Shown in pieces: positions 52,160 through 62,635 of a stretch of 64,000 bases of DNA. Under the pieces are notes generated by a model that ran no database searches, was not told where the DNA came from, and saw only the letters and a list, made by a program, of their open reading frames with translations. The stretch spans positions 1,054,001 through 1,118,000 of the forward strand of contig BSYQ01000012.1 of NCBI GenBank assembly GCA_030272585.1. The letters are read 5' to 3'. The position numbers and the translations under genes were made by a program. The stretch comes from Bryopsis sp. KO-2023. Its lineage: Eukaryota; Chlorophyta; Ulvophyceae; Bryopsidales; Bryopsidaceae. Numbering within the stretch: the first letter of the stretch is position 1; each line of letters begins with the position of its first letter.

Positions 52160-53133
52160 CCAATATGGATTTACTTCTGTGTCTTTATTCATGAGAAATT
52201 CACCTATCAATCATTCGAAATTCCGTTTTGATGAATCGTCCGAGGTGTACCATCTTAAAAAGAAATGAAGCATTCAACTGTTAACCCTTACTTAAAAAAT
52301 TTGTTCATAAACAAAAATGAACAAACGATTCCCCTTCTCTTCCCCAAGTCTTGGTGGTCTTTGTGGTATCCTTATGGCGACTTTTCCTCTCGATTTTTTA
52401 TCTTCTGTGGAGTGCGCCGAAGCTTTTTTGGCGTGGCCGCGTCGCCTCGAATCTAGAATCCGCCCAAGGGTTTGTTACCCTTGCCGTGCCGTGGGCCATA
52501 AAATAGCTTCCTGCCCTTTTCGCCAGCCTCCTCCTCCACCTTCTTTGCTCGAGGATCGTTCTCCCCAGGAACAAGATTTTCCCCCTGGTGGTTTTGCCCC
52601 TCCTTCCCCTTGAAAGGTTTCCACCTTTTCTCGCGATCCTGAAGAACTTCCATTTGTTGCTTCTTCTGCTCCGGGCTCTTTGGGTCCAGAGGTTCAACCT
52701 GGTTTAAAGATGGTTTCTTCTATTGCTTCTTCTCATGATGAAGGAACTCCAATGGAACATATGGCTTCTTTTCCTCCTGGTGATTTTTCCTTGGATTCGA
52801 CTTTGTTGTCTTCTATTACAGATTGGGATTTTTCTCGTTTAGAGAGAGTGATTTCTCAGTTAAAGGTTCAGTATGAGGAGGTTCAAACTCGTTTACAACA
52901 AATTCAAGATTTAATGGATCGGTTGGATAGGCTACCTGCTTCCATTACAGTATTGGGTTTGAGGTTGATGGATTGTGGACATAAATACGGACTTGTGTAA
53001 TTAGCTTCCATTACCGATGTTACTTTGCGAGAGGAACTTTTGGAACGTTTTTCTTTTCAATCTTCTTTATTTGAAGATATTTCACGTTCGTTGAATTTAG
53101 CCGAATCGACCTATGCATCTTTGCATTCTTGAT
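52160..53133 (+). pseudogene. Gag/ORF1-like retroelement fragment with CCHC zinc knuckle
   Basis: Successive + frames read TSVSLFMRNSPINHSKFRF (also in block B), then RRLESRIRPRVCYPC, RAVGHKIASCPFRQ, then a Pro-rich segment and stop. After the stop come LERVISQLKVQYEEVQTR (coiled coil) and DVTLREELLERFSF. CYPCRAVGHKIASC fits the C-x2-C-x4-H-x4-C zinc knuckle of retroelement Gag/ORF1 proteins, which bind RNA. Stops at about 52,250 and 52,612 and the 55-bp insertion at 52,949 disrupt it. Most of it (about 52,330-53,270) is missing from block B, where the flanking CCCCTTCTCT...CTTGGT repeats have collapsed to one. Confidence 0.65.
52949..53003 (-). mobile_element. 55-bp insertion with 11-bp target duplication
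   Basis: Flanked by GCTTCCATTAC at 52,938-52,948 and 53,004-53,014. Its complement is identical to 41,197-41,251, the leader of the 496-bp insertion. It lies inside the zinc-knuckle retroelement frame and adds an in-frame TAA. Confidence 0.85.
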
Positions 53134-53221
53134 GGTCTTAGTGCCTTTGTGGGTACACACAAAAGCCAATGGAATTTCAACATTAAAATACACATGTTCA
53201 CATTTGATTTTTACTGATCCT

Positions 53222-53277
53222 TGTAATAGGAGAATATTTCTCCTACACAATGTAATTGATGTTTGTTTGTTTGTTTC
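53222..53277 (+). repeat. Short dispersed hairpin plus (TTTG)n repeat, copy 3
   Basis: Near-identical to copy 1: AATAGGAGAATATTTCTCC, TACACAATGTAATTGATG, then TTTG units. It sits at the right edge of the segment that block B lacks. Confidence 0.75.
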
Positions 53278-53387
53278 TCTTCCCCAAATCTTGGTAATCT
53301 TAGGTATAGTATCCCTTTGTTCGTCCTCTAAAAGAAAAACGACAGAGAAGGAAATCTTCGTCATAATTCTAAGGAAAGCAAAACGCA

Positions 53388-54938
53388 TCACGCCAACAAT
53401 TCGTTGAACGCCTCTAAAGCAGGCTTTTTCTTGCAATTCCAAATGGAAACACGCCCGTCACCTTTGCTACCCACCACCTTCCAGACATTGATCGCCTTGG
53501 GAGAAGCGTAACTTCCCCCCCCACCCCCACCACCATACGATGTATCACTTCCCCCACCAGAATACCCACCACCCCCACCAAGATGTGACCCTCCTCCGAA
53601 TCCCCTATGCTCGTGAGCTCCAAGTGGTCTTGCAAGATTATCAACTCCACTTGCCCATCCGCACCCTCCATTTTCAACTATGCTTCCTTGCCTTCCACCT
53701 TGGTGTCCTCCTGGTGAAGAGTTCCCATCGCTTTCGACACTCGCATCAATACCGTTACTTCGCCTCCCCGAGCTGCATCCACCTCCTCCACCAGCTGCTA
53801 TCAGCAAAAAGCCGCCGACCTTGAAGACAAACGTGCCTCCTGCACCACCACTGTGTTTGGTCTTGTTCTTAGACATGCTTCCTGTGAGGATTTTGACAAT
53901 CTCTCCAGCTTCAAGCTCAAAAGAAGCTCCGATTATCGCACCCCGTCCTCCCCGCCAGCTCCCACAAGAACTGTCGGCAGCTTTTGCGCCAATGGCAACG
54001 ATGTGGTACCATCCCGACAAAGGCACTCTCCAATTCTGCCATTTCTGAATGGAGGGAGAATAGCTAAAGAAAAAACCTTTTTCAACGGCTGGCGACTTGG
54101 TGTGAACGCGAAGCACCTGCTGTATGTCGCGTTGGGCACTCTCCGAACCTTCTATTGCTTTCAATGCACCAAACTTTTTCAGCTCATCTACCTCCAGGGA
54201 AAACAGATCCAGCTCACTTAACAAGGAACCAGCTATTCCTCGTCGCGATTCGAGATCGTGATCCAACCATCTCGCCAACGCCAAGCAAAATTCGAAATTG
54301 GTGGGGGACGAGGCAAGGAGGTGCTGGATCGCAGCAACGCTCAGCTCCAAAAAGCCTTCCGTGTCTTTGATCGTTGCGATGTTGTCATGAATGTACTTTG
54401 CAAACCGTCCCTGCAGTCCTCGGTTTGCCACACCAAGAAGCTGATCGAACAGAGCGCAACAAGTGTCCTCTCTGAGGTTGTCTCTCAAAAAGAGCCCGCA
54501 AGCGTTCACCACCCAACCCACTTGATACATGCTGGCTGCCATCATGACATGGATGACCATCTCGTGTGTCAAGACACCCTTTCCCGTGTACATGGCGGAG
54601 AGAATCCACTCCACCGCTCCAGGGTCCAGCTCTCGTACCGTCACCTTCCCTTCCTTCGCCTCTCTGAAGCTCTGTCCACTGGAGTCTGACTGTGAGTTCT
54701 TAAACATTGCCGCAAAAACTGCGCTCGCCGCAGCAAGAACGACTTTATGACAGTAAAACTCGCGACCATCTTCAGTTTCAACGACAACGTCGCTGAATTC
54801 TGCGTCGTTGAAACAAAGCCCCAATCTTTCCAGGGAGCCTTCCATATCTTCCACGACGACCTGACATGAAAACAATTGCTTTTGAGCGACCAACCGATTC
54901 CAATGAAACACAGCAACATACGAAGCAGCACCCACCAT
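53388..54938 (-). CDS. BTB-BACK protein with C-terminal glycine-rich domain, copy A (intact)
   Basis: The ATG at 54,938 is followed by a 75-nt intron (54,935-54,861, GTGGGT to TGTCAG). The third copy has GTGAGT here and an in-frame stop if unspliced, which supports the intron. The main exon 54,860-53,388 gives 491 residues. N-terminal BTB/POZ: FSDVVVETEDGREFYCHKVV, LAAASAVFAAMF. Then a BACK-like helical region (LFDQLLGVANRGLQGRFAKY, FCLALARWLDHDLESRR). The last about 190 residues are a Gly-rich domain: GWYHIVAIGAKA, GRGAIIGASFELEAGEIVKI, GGAGGTFVFKVGG, then GGGGGYSGGGS runs and a conserved end VSIWNCKKKP. The Gly-rich part resembles the Gly_rich family known from ALK/LTK receptors. BTB-BACK proteins usually bring substrates to Cul3 ligases. 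The fusion is unusual, with no signal or membrane segment. Confidence 0.88.
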   Translation of the reverse strand: MVGAASYVAVFHWNRLVAQKQLFSCQVVVEDMEGSLERLGLCFNDAEFSDVVVETEDGREFYCHKVVLAAASAVFAAMFKNSQSDSSGQSFREAKEGKVTVRELDPGAVEWILSAMYTGKGVLTHEMVIHVMMAASMYQVGWVVNACGLFLRDNLREDTCCALFDQLLGVANRGLQGRFAKYIHDNIATIKDTEGFLELSVAAIQHLLASSPTNFEFCLALARWLDHDLESRRGIAGSLLSELDLFSLEVDELKKFGALKAIEGSESAQRDIQQVLRVHTKSPAVEKGFFFSYSPSIQKWQNWRVPLSGWYHIVAIGAKAADSSCGSWRGGRGAIIGASFELEAGEIVKILTGSMSKNKTKHSGGAGGTFVFKVGGFLLIAAGGGGGCSSGRRSNGIDASVESDGNSSPGGHQGGRQGSIVENGGCGWASGVDNLARPLGAHEHRGFGGGSHLGGGGGYSGGGSDTSYGGGGGGGSYASPKAINVWKVVGSKGDGRVSIWNCKKKPALEAFNELLA

Positions 54939-54956
54939 ATTTCGAGTCGATGCCAA

Positions 54957-55898
54957 CTACGAAGCTCCGTATCAGGTTGTAGAGCTTGCCGCTGCGAACG
55001 CTGAACGCCTCGCTTGCTTGCTCAGCGTCGTTGCTAAGTAAAGGATGATGCCATCGTCTGTCAAACTCGCGTGGCAGGGTGCGTCAACACGCATATCTAT
55101 GAATATCAATCACGTCAAAAAAATGCTTTCGGAAACATGTCATAATCTGAATGATAAGACTCAATCAAAATCTTACAAACATCTGTTCGCTTGCCCACAA
55201 TTAATACTTCCCAATTCGGTATGACAGTAACCAAACTCTAACTGTCCTTCTTCCTGACCACTCATAATCCTAACCCTCCCAACTAAGTCATACAGTCACT
55301 TCTCTCCTACAAATCGCACGACGCGAGGCGTCCCACAATGCATGTCGCGACGCATTGTCGTCAGGGATGAATGTGGATGTTCGAATGTGAGACATGAATG
55401 CGAAACAAAAATGCAATAAATCAATGTTGATCGAATTTCAAAATCACAGCCTTTCTATTTCCCATCACAAACAAAAACATTTCAGCCGGAAAAAATTAGC
55501 CTAAAAACAAAACAAACAAACAAAATCTGCATCGAACCCATCTGACAGCCTTTCTTCTGACAAACCCCACTTGGGGTGCCCTGCTGATTTTTTGCCACCT
55601 TGAAATCATTCCAAAAAGACCAAAAAGAATAGCAAGTCAGCAGCCCATTCGCAGGCACATCTGGGTGAAACCTACAAAAGAATGATTTGCTACTCCTCAT
55701 CCACCCCGAACAATATGGTTATGACGATTGGCGTCAATTTGGCATTCAGAAAGAGTTCGATTATTCCAGTTGTTCTTTTTGGGGAGGGGGAAGGGGAAGG
55801 GTTTGTTTGCTTCTGACCTAGTGAGCGGGAGTCAGACTGGAAGGAGCTTCAGTCTGGGTCCTTAGTCTAGAGGTTATCAAGGGTTATAAAGGGTAACC
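54957..55898. other. Intergenic region between duplication blocks
   Basis: Includes the upstream region of the BTB gene (the leader segment TTGGCATCGACTCGAA is conserved in the third copy). No further gene supported. A small inverted GCGACGCATTG/CAATGCATGTCGCG pair lies near 55,320-55,360. Confidence 0.5.
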
Positions 55899-58165
55899 TG
55901 AGACGCCGACCTGTCCCCATCGCTTCTCCTGTTGAAATACAATTCAAACTTATTAAGCGGATTCACACAGTACTGTGGTACACTAGTGTGGAGGGAAAAG
56001 ATGGTCTTATTTTGCAGTAATTCTGGGCTCCATTTTCAATCAACTATGCAATCAAAAATTGCAATCCACAGCAAAAGAGAGCCATCAATCTCCATGATGC
56101 TGAAACATATACAAAAGAACACCCCCCCCCCTCCTTAGCGATGTAAACCTGGGGTTCATTTTGTACGCCACGCCAAAAGTTGTGCTGACCAGAGGAGCAG
56201 CTGGAGAGAAGGCTGCATGCATCTTCGAGAGGTACCCTACATGCTGTGCCAAAATCAACCGAGGGGATCGGGACCACAGCAGAGGAGGTCGTCCACAATC
56301 TGTCTATGCTTTTCTGACACAAGAAATCCGCCCTGAGCAAAAACAAACAAACAGATGACGGTGCTGGAACGAAAATGTAAGTTCAGTCAAGTTTCATTAG
56401 AAAATGGAATAGTCCAATATATTGGTGTAAATATAGTGTAAATATATATTTACACTCCTACATCACAATATTCGTCTTTCATCTCTTCTGTTCCCCAATA
56501 CCACATCCATTAATCTTCATTAACTAAATTAGAAAGGGTAGGATGAATCACAGAATCTTGTAGTATGAATTCTTAGCCACCATCGACTCGCTTCTCGAAA
56601 GGCAGCGAACCCCCTCTTGTCACACACAAACAAGAAAAAAGGGTCGCCATGGTTAGAGATTGGAATTACCCGAGGCGGTCTCTTGCAGCTTGATCGTCCG
56701 CGTTGCCCCCTGGCTCAAATCCTGACCTCACCCATATGAAAGCACCAAGGTCACCAGGTGGCGGCGGACCTTGAACATCAGCGAAACGATCAGTCTGACC
56801 ACCCACACGCAAAACGAGCTTTTCCGCAAAACGAGCTTTTCCGACCTGTTCACACGAACTCTCCCCTTTCGGATTGCATGCGTTAAATCATAGTGACCTC
56901 TTCTGTCTAGCCACGGAAAGCATTAGATACCTGAGTCGCAGTCTTGTTCTTCCTGGGCAGTAACGCTGATGAGCAGAATGGCGGCGCTGACAGCCGAGAG
57001 TGAGGCACTGCGCATGGTGGCCGGTGTGCTGTATTGAATCGCGAAAAGATTTTGTGAGGGGAAAGTGTTGGACTGGCTGCAACGCCACAAACCTCAAAAA
57101 GGCTTGCTTGTGGCAGTTTGAGATCTGGCCTGGAAGATCTTGGTGTCTTGTCGCGTTACGACGGGATCAATTCGAAATGACAATGGCTTAGAGTGATAAA
57201 ATCAACACCACCACAAAAAACAAAAAACAAAAAACAAACAAACATCCAATTGCATTATGGACGACAATCGCTACACTCCAATTCAACACCAACCTCGAAA
57301 AATCTCCAAACTGCAAAATCCAAAATCAGCACACACACACAACCAATTTACGTCTGGAGATGGCATGCCTAGAGCAATATGACCTGCATACCGCAAGTGG
57401 ATGGACAAGGGGAGGGTTTCCTGGTTCACTGACCGAGAGATTTCAAATATATATAAGACTTGAAGGGTACCCACCCCCTCCAAAAAAAAAACGCAATGAA
57501 GAAGCAGATGAAATGCGAAATGGTTCACCACTGTTGAGGAAAAAGTAATTTTTTGAGAGATGAGGAAATCTGTCAACCAAAAAAAGCTTTCGACGGGGGG
57601 GGGGGGGGTTCGGCAGAATATACATCGATCGATGTGTATACTTTCGCGAAAGTCTGGATGTGTGTTGTTTGAATAAGAATAGAGTTGAATTTGGGGTAGT
57701 TGGGAAAACATATGGGTGAACAACACCCACCCAAAACAATAATTTAGAGTGGTCTGCTTTGATATCGGACAGAAAAATGCTGGAAGAAAAAAGGAAATTA
57801 AGTTTCCTTTTGGAGGGACGTTGACTTCAGAATGTTTTGTCTGCCCTTTGCAAGGATTGCAGATTGGGGGCTGGGAAAGAGAGTTGCATGACGCGCTGAT
57901 CAGCGGCGACTGCTTGAGTTTCATGGATGGGGCAGTGCTTTTTACCGATTTGCAACTTGTCCAGAATCATCATTTTGTGTTCTGTTCTAGACAGCACAAT
58001 AGACAGCACAATCATTGTATGATGCAACAGGGACAACACAGCGTGAACGTAGTCTGACATAGAAGCCCCTACTATTTCTTGAGTTCCGAATACATACCAA
58101 CACCGGAGGTACAATCTATACTGCAACAACCGATCACAACAGTTCTGAATCGTGTTTGGCGCTCG
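55899..58165. repeat. Segmental duplication block B (left part)
   Basis: Collinear with 39,180-41,940. It lacks the TTTG repeat, the 496-bp insertion and the 10 kb complex of copy A, so it shows the uninterrupted arrangement. It has its own small insertion of ATATTGGTGTAAATATAGTG-like sequence near 56,420-56,520 and runs on into retroelement and BTB-gene sequence at 58.1-59.1 kb. Confidence 0.85.
56160..57015 (-). pseudogene. Secreted-protein gene, copy B (3' end missing)
   Basis: The signal exon starts at 57,015 (MRSASLSAVSAAILLISVTA, then QEEQDCDS), followed by the same in-frame TAA and the GHYDLTHAIRKGRVRVN frame. A 17-bp tandem duplication (GGAAAAGCTCGTTTTGC) breaks that frame at about 56,810-56,845. 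The DFLCQKSIDRLW exon is present (about 56,335-56,170). The terminal exon of copy A has no counterpart, because block homology ends at 55,899 next to its splice site. Confidence 0.6.
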
Positions 58166-58369
58166 GTTGGATATACTTCTGTGTCTTTATTCATGAGAAA
58201 CTCACCTTTCAATCATTCGAAATTCCGTTTTGATAAATCGTCTGAGGTGAACCATCTTATAAAAAAAAGGAGCAAAAGTCTTTCAAGACTATTTGTTGAA
58301 CTATGTCGGAAATTAGGTTTACAAGTAAAAAAGGATAATACACAAATTTTACTGTTAACCCTTCCTTAA
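58079..58369 (+). pseudogene. Retroelement ORF1-like fragment in block B
   Basis: A 96-codon frame with EYIPTPEVQSILQQPITTV, TSVSLFMRNSPFNHSKF and SRLFVELCRKLGLQVKKD. The same sequence lies on the two sides of the 10 kb insertion complex in copy A (about 41,860-41,935 and 52,150-52,260), upstream of the zinc-knuckle segment. It is therefore probably the N-terminal side of the same decayed element. Confidence 0.5.
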
Positions 58370-58512
58370 GAAATTTGTTCATAAACGAAAATGAACAAAC
58401 GAGCACAGAGCCATTCCCCTTCTCTCCCCCAAAACTTGGTAAGCTTAGGCATAGTATTCCTTTCTTCGTCCTCTCAAAAACAACGACAAAGAAGGAAATC
58501 TTCCTCACAATT

Positions 58513-59090
58513 CTAAGGAAAACAAACGCAACACGCCAGCCATTCGTTGAACGCCTCTGAAGTAGGCTTTTTCTTGCAATTCCAGATGGAAACACGCCCA
58601 TCTCCTTTGCCACTCACTACTTTCCAGACATTGATCGCCTCGGAACAAACGTAACTGCCCCCACCACCCCCACCACCCCCATAATCCCAATCACGATACA
58701 ATTCATCACCTCCCCCACCAGAATACCCACCACCCCCACCGTTATCTGAGCCCCCTCCGAATCCCCTAAACTCGCCAGCTGCAAGTGGTCTTGAAAGAAA
58801 ATCAACTCCATCTCTCCATCCGTCCCCTCCACTTTTCCCTTTGCCCCCTTGCCTTCCACCTTGTTGTCCTTCTGGCGAAGGGTTGCCATCGCTTTCGATA
58901 TTCGCATCAGTACCGTTACTTGAGCTCCTCGAACTGCATCCACCTCCTCCACCAGCTGCTACCATCAACGAGCCGCCGACCTTGAAGACAAATGTGCCTC
59001 CTGCACCGCCACTAAATTTGTCCGTGTAACACGTGGACATGCTTCCTGTGAGAATTTTGACAATCTCTCCAGCTGCAAGTTGTAACCTCC
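58513..59090 (-). pseudogene. BTB-glycine-rich gene, copy B: glycine-rich domain only
   Basis: The - frame matches the last about 160 residues of copy A from AAGEIVKILTGSMS through GGAGGTFVFKVGG and GGGGGYSGGGGDEL to VSIWNCKKKP, ending NEWLACCVCFP because the normal stop is lost. Upstream of about 59,090 the sequence is unrelated to copy A, so the BTB and BACK parts are gone. Within the Gly-rich domain the reading frame is open and conserved. Confidence 0.8.
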
Positions 59091-59262
59091 CAAACATCAA
59101 ACACGCATGGACTATTTCTCTTCGAAAAGCGAACATATTAAAAGAACATCGACCTCCGAGTTTGCTTCTTCTTCCTTGACTTCGCACAAATTTCTGGGGC
59201 ACGAAATACTCGCTTCGGCTTTCCATTCCCAATCAGCGCCAGGAGAGATTCTTGGAGCTGAA

Positions 59263-59858
59263 CATCGATCCAGCACCTCGCAACGTCCCCCACTACTTTT
59301 GAATTTTGCTTAGCGTTGGATCACGATATCGAATCGCGACGAGGGATAGCTTGCTCCTCATTGAGTGAGCTGGATTTGTTTTCCCTGGGGTGGATGAACT
59401 GAAAACATTTGGTAACTTGAAAGCGACAGAACGTTTGGAGAGTGTCCAAAGCGACATACAACAGGTGCTTCACGTTCACACCAAGTCGCCAGTCGTTGAG
59501 GGAGGTGTTTTATTTTGTTATCCTCCCTCCTTCCAGAAATGTCAGGATTAGGTAGTACCTTTGACGGGATGGTACCAGCTGGTGGAGGAGGTGGAGGAGG
59601 TTGGAAGAGGCGAAATCATTATGTTGATGCGAATGTCAGAAGCGATGGCAGCTTTTCGTTAGTAAAAGGTCAAGGTGGAAGGCAAGAAAGCATAGGGGAA
59701 AATGGAGGGTGTGGATGGGCAAATGGAGGTGACAGTCGTGCAAGACCACTTGGAGCTGGCCAGATTAGGGAGTTCAACGGTGGGGGCGGTGGGTATTCTG
59801 GTGGGGGAGGTGAAGCATCGTATGATGGTGGGGGTGGTGGAGGAAGTTAGGCTTTTCC
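59263..59858 (+). pseudogene. BTB-glycine-rich gene fragment, inverted (+ strand)
   Basis: In sense on +, it matches BTB copy A from the BACK end (TTTTGAATTTTGCTTAGCGT, LDHDIESRR) through the DIQQVLHVHTKSPVVE block. A frame then opens at 59,515 with MVPAGGGGGGGWKRRN, GGCGWANGGDSRARPLGAGQ and GGGGGYSGGGGE, stopping inside the Gly run. Frameshifts separate the parts. It shares an internal deletion (STFDGMVPAGGGG join) with the copy at 62.6-63.7 kb, to which it is inverted. Confidence 0.75.
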
Positions 59859-60777
59859 GAGGCGATAAATATCTGGCATGTGCATGGCAACGTTTGCCTA
59901 GGGTTAGCACTAGTTGGGACATAAAAGAGAAAGGGTTCAAACTACCAAGAACGAAGGTATTTAATTGAATCCACAGTGGGTAGAAAGCACGATTTAGAAT
60001 TTTTTGGGGGTGATTCTGGACAGCTTACAAATCCAAAAAAAGCACTGCCCCACCGTGGAACATTCATCGCCACGATCAACGTGTCAAAGCCATTTCATTT
60101 TTCTCGCCCCAATTTGCAATCCTTGCAAAAAGAGCAAAGAAAAAATTTTGAAATATAATCCCTCCACAAAGTAAACCAATGCTTTCCTTCTCCTTTTCTT
60201 CATGTATATTTTTTCTCTCTCTCAGATTTAGATCATCGATCAATAGCAAAAACAAGGGGGGGAAAATCTCAGCACCAAAGCGCACTATCTTCTTTTCCGT
60301 TCTGTCGCCCACCAATATGTTTTCCCGACTAAATCCTCAGTCAATTTTATTCTTTTCAAGGAAACACGAATCGAAAGATGATACCCCAAGAAACGAACTT
60401 CTGTTGGCTGACAAGTTTTCTCTTATCCCTCAAAAACTCATTGTTTCTCAATGTTTCTTTCTGTCCTTTTTTTGCTTTGTCGCTTGCTGGGACCTGACAA
60501 TATTTTTTTCCTTGGCTTTTGAAGAGAAAATTGTGGGTTGGGATGTTATTGGAATTTTTAGTGGTGTTTTTTCTGGCATCATGGAGGGCAACGGCCTTCT
60601 TTAGCTGTCTTGTAAACATCAAAACAAAACATCTGGAAACAAAAAGAAAAACAGTTTCCTCCAAAATCATCTTTGAAAAGTGTAGCATGAATCACACAGG
60701 GTTTTCTGTCTTGTTTCGGCAGTTTAGCCATGGACTCAATCGCCATTCGGAAATCGATATTCATGATTACTTATAAT
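59859..60777. other. Region between BTB fragments, no supported gene
   Basis: A 141-codon + frame (60,179-60,604; MLSFSFSSCIFFLSLRF..., hydrophobic and Phe-rich) and a 110-codon - frame overlap it. Neither has a recognisable motif. The T-rich + frame is probably the complement of Lys-rich non-coding or exon sequence. Confidence 0.35.
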
Positions 60778-61155
60778 TAAGCCAGCACTATCCAGAGATA
60801 GATTGGACTAACCGGAGGCGGTCCCTTGCGGCTTGTTCGTCCGAGTTGCCCCTTGGCTTTAACCCAGACCTCACCGATATGAAAGCACCGAGGTCATCAG
60901 GTGGCGCTGCACCTTGGATATCAGCGAAACGATCAAATGATCAGCAGGGAGCCCACCCACAGACAAAAACGCATCTTTGCGAAGATCTTACACAAACTCG
61001 TCACTTGCGGACTTCATGCATAAACTCGTAGCGACCGCATTTCGCTGGTTGTGAGAAGTGAAAAATACCCGAGTCGCAGCCCTGTTCCTCTTGGGCGCTA
61101 GCGCTATGGAGCAAAATGGCGGCGCTGACCGCCGCGATGAGTGAAGCACTTCCCA
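60778..61155 (-). pseudogene. Secreted-protein gene, third copy (5' part)
   Basis: Starts at 61,155 with signal peptide MGSASLIAAVSAAILLHSA, then SAQEEQGCDSGIFHF. Here the segment that holds TAA in copies A and B is open, but a TGA follows EFMHEVRK where A has Gly. Downstream FDRFADIQGAAPPDDLGAF and SVRSGLKPRGNSDEQAARD align with copy A over about 45 residues after a small indel. No later exons were found. Confidence 0.6.
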
Positions 61156-61225
61156 TGTTGGTCGGCATATTCAACGAACACACGCGTAAAAATGTTGGGA
61201 GGGGAGAGTATCGGAGAAACAACAC

Positions 61226-62630
61226 GGAGCTAACGGATTGGTTAGCTCGTTGCGGGGTGGTGCCATGTGTGACCTTCGATCATGAAAGATCTTGTTGTCT
61301 TTTCATATTTGAATCCAATGGGGGTTTTGAATGGTGCAAACATGCTCCAGGGACGTCACCTCGAGGTGGGACGTCAGGAACCACAGACGTCTCTATTTTC
61401 TTTGGATTTTTCATTCCAGCAGTAGAAACAAAAAAAATATTTTCATACAAAATCCACGTGATCTCAGAAAGAAAAAAGCTATTATCTAACATGATTTTAC
61501 GTGATTTTGTGCAAAGCCAAACTATCGAACATTTTCCAACCAGAGCCGCTGAGGCTTCCTTCGTTTGGAAAGAATCCAGAGAGACACAAATTGTGACAAC
61601 CCCCCAAAACGCACAACCCAAGAAGCACGGCCAATCTGTACGTATTGGCTAGCAGAGTGTGTTGCACATATGACACCAAACACAAGACATTCGAAACAAA
61701 GCTGGGAAATGTCACCACCAAAACAACGAAAACCAAAAAAGAATATTACAAGACAGATCAAATGGCATGGTGGGTACATAAAGAGAAAACCCTGAGCCAG
61801 CAAGGTTTCAATCGCTTCAGTCAATCTATCCAATCAAGTGAAAGCTAACTAGGAAGATCGGATGGGCCTGAGTAGCCCGGGTGCATATCCCTCACCAGCC
61901 GAAATATCTTGGACAACAGATTTGACACACCCAAGGAGAATGTATCTTGAAAAAACAAACAAGCGATGAAAGTCGACCTTCAGCCGATTTCCTGTTGAAC
62001 ATGCCAAGATCCACTCCCGAAGGAGAAAAAACAACAGAAAAGCTTCATTCGATAAACACATTATTATTCTGTAACCACATTGACCCATTCTGACTGCCAG
62101 GACCTTGCATTCAGATTCCCTAATTCTGCTGGTTTGCTTTGAAATCCTCCTTGACCAGCCATCCCCTTGAATTCATCTTTTGGACATAAGGATGGTGAGT
62201 CAGCCCCCCAGCAAACTCGATGGCTTCCTGCCTGTTGCTGGGCAGCGAGATGCAACTTCATTCACCATTCACTTCATTCCTTGTTGGACTGACAGTGCCT
62301 TCATATCGAACCAGAAAAATCTATCCTACCATCCAACCCACCCAACAACACCTTCTAGTTCCCGCATCTCTGGTGTTCGTTCGTTCAGATGTTCCTGATC
62401 TAGGTACCAATGCCACCAGCATTTTTCTGGTTGTGGGTTTCTGTTCGGGGATGAGCCGTTTCAGTCGCAAGGACAATCGTTCATCAACCCACCCATTCAC
62501 TCAGCGAAATGTGGGAGACCAGTTCACAGCATACGCAAACGCAAGCTGAAGCTATTCCTTTCTGTCACAAATCCATGGGATTTCAGTGCTCCATTTCCAT
62601 CCGAGATGCATACAACATAAAATTCCGACC
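61226..62630. other. Intergenic region
   Basis: No supported gene. Open frames at 61,116-61,652 (+) and 61,522-61,833 (-) carry no recognisable motif. The segment 61,790-61,850 resembles 12,025-12,095. Confidence 0.35.
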
Positions 62631-62635
62631 TCCTC

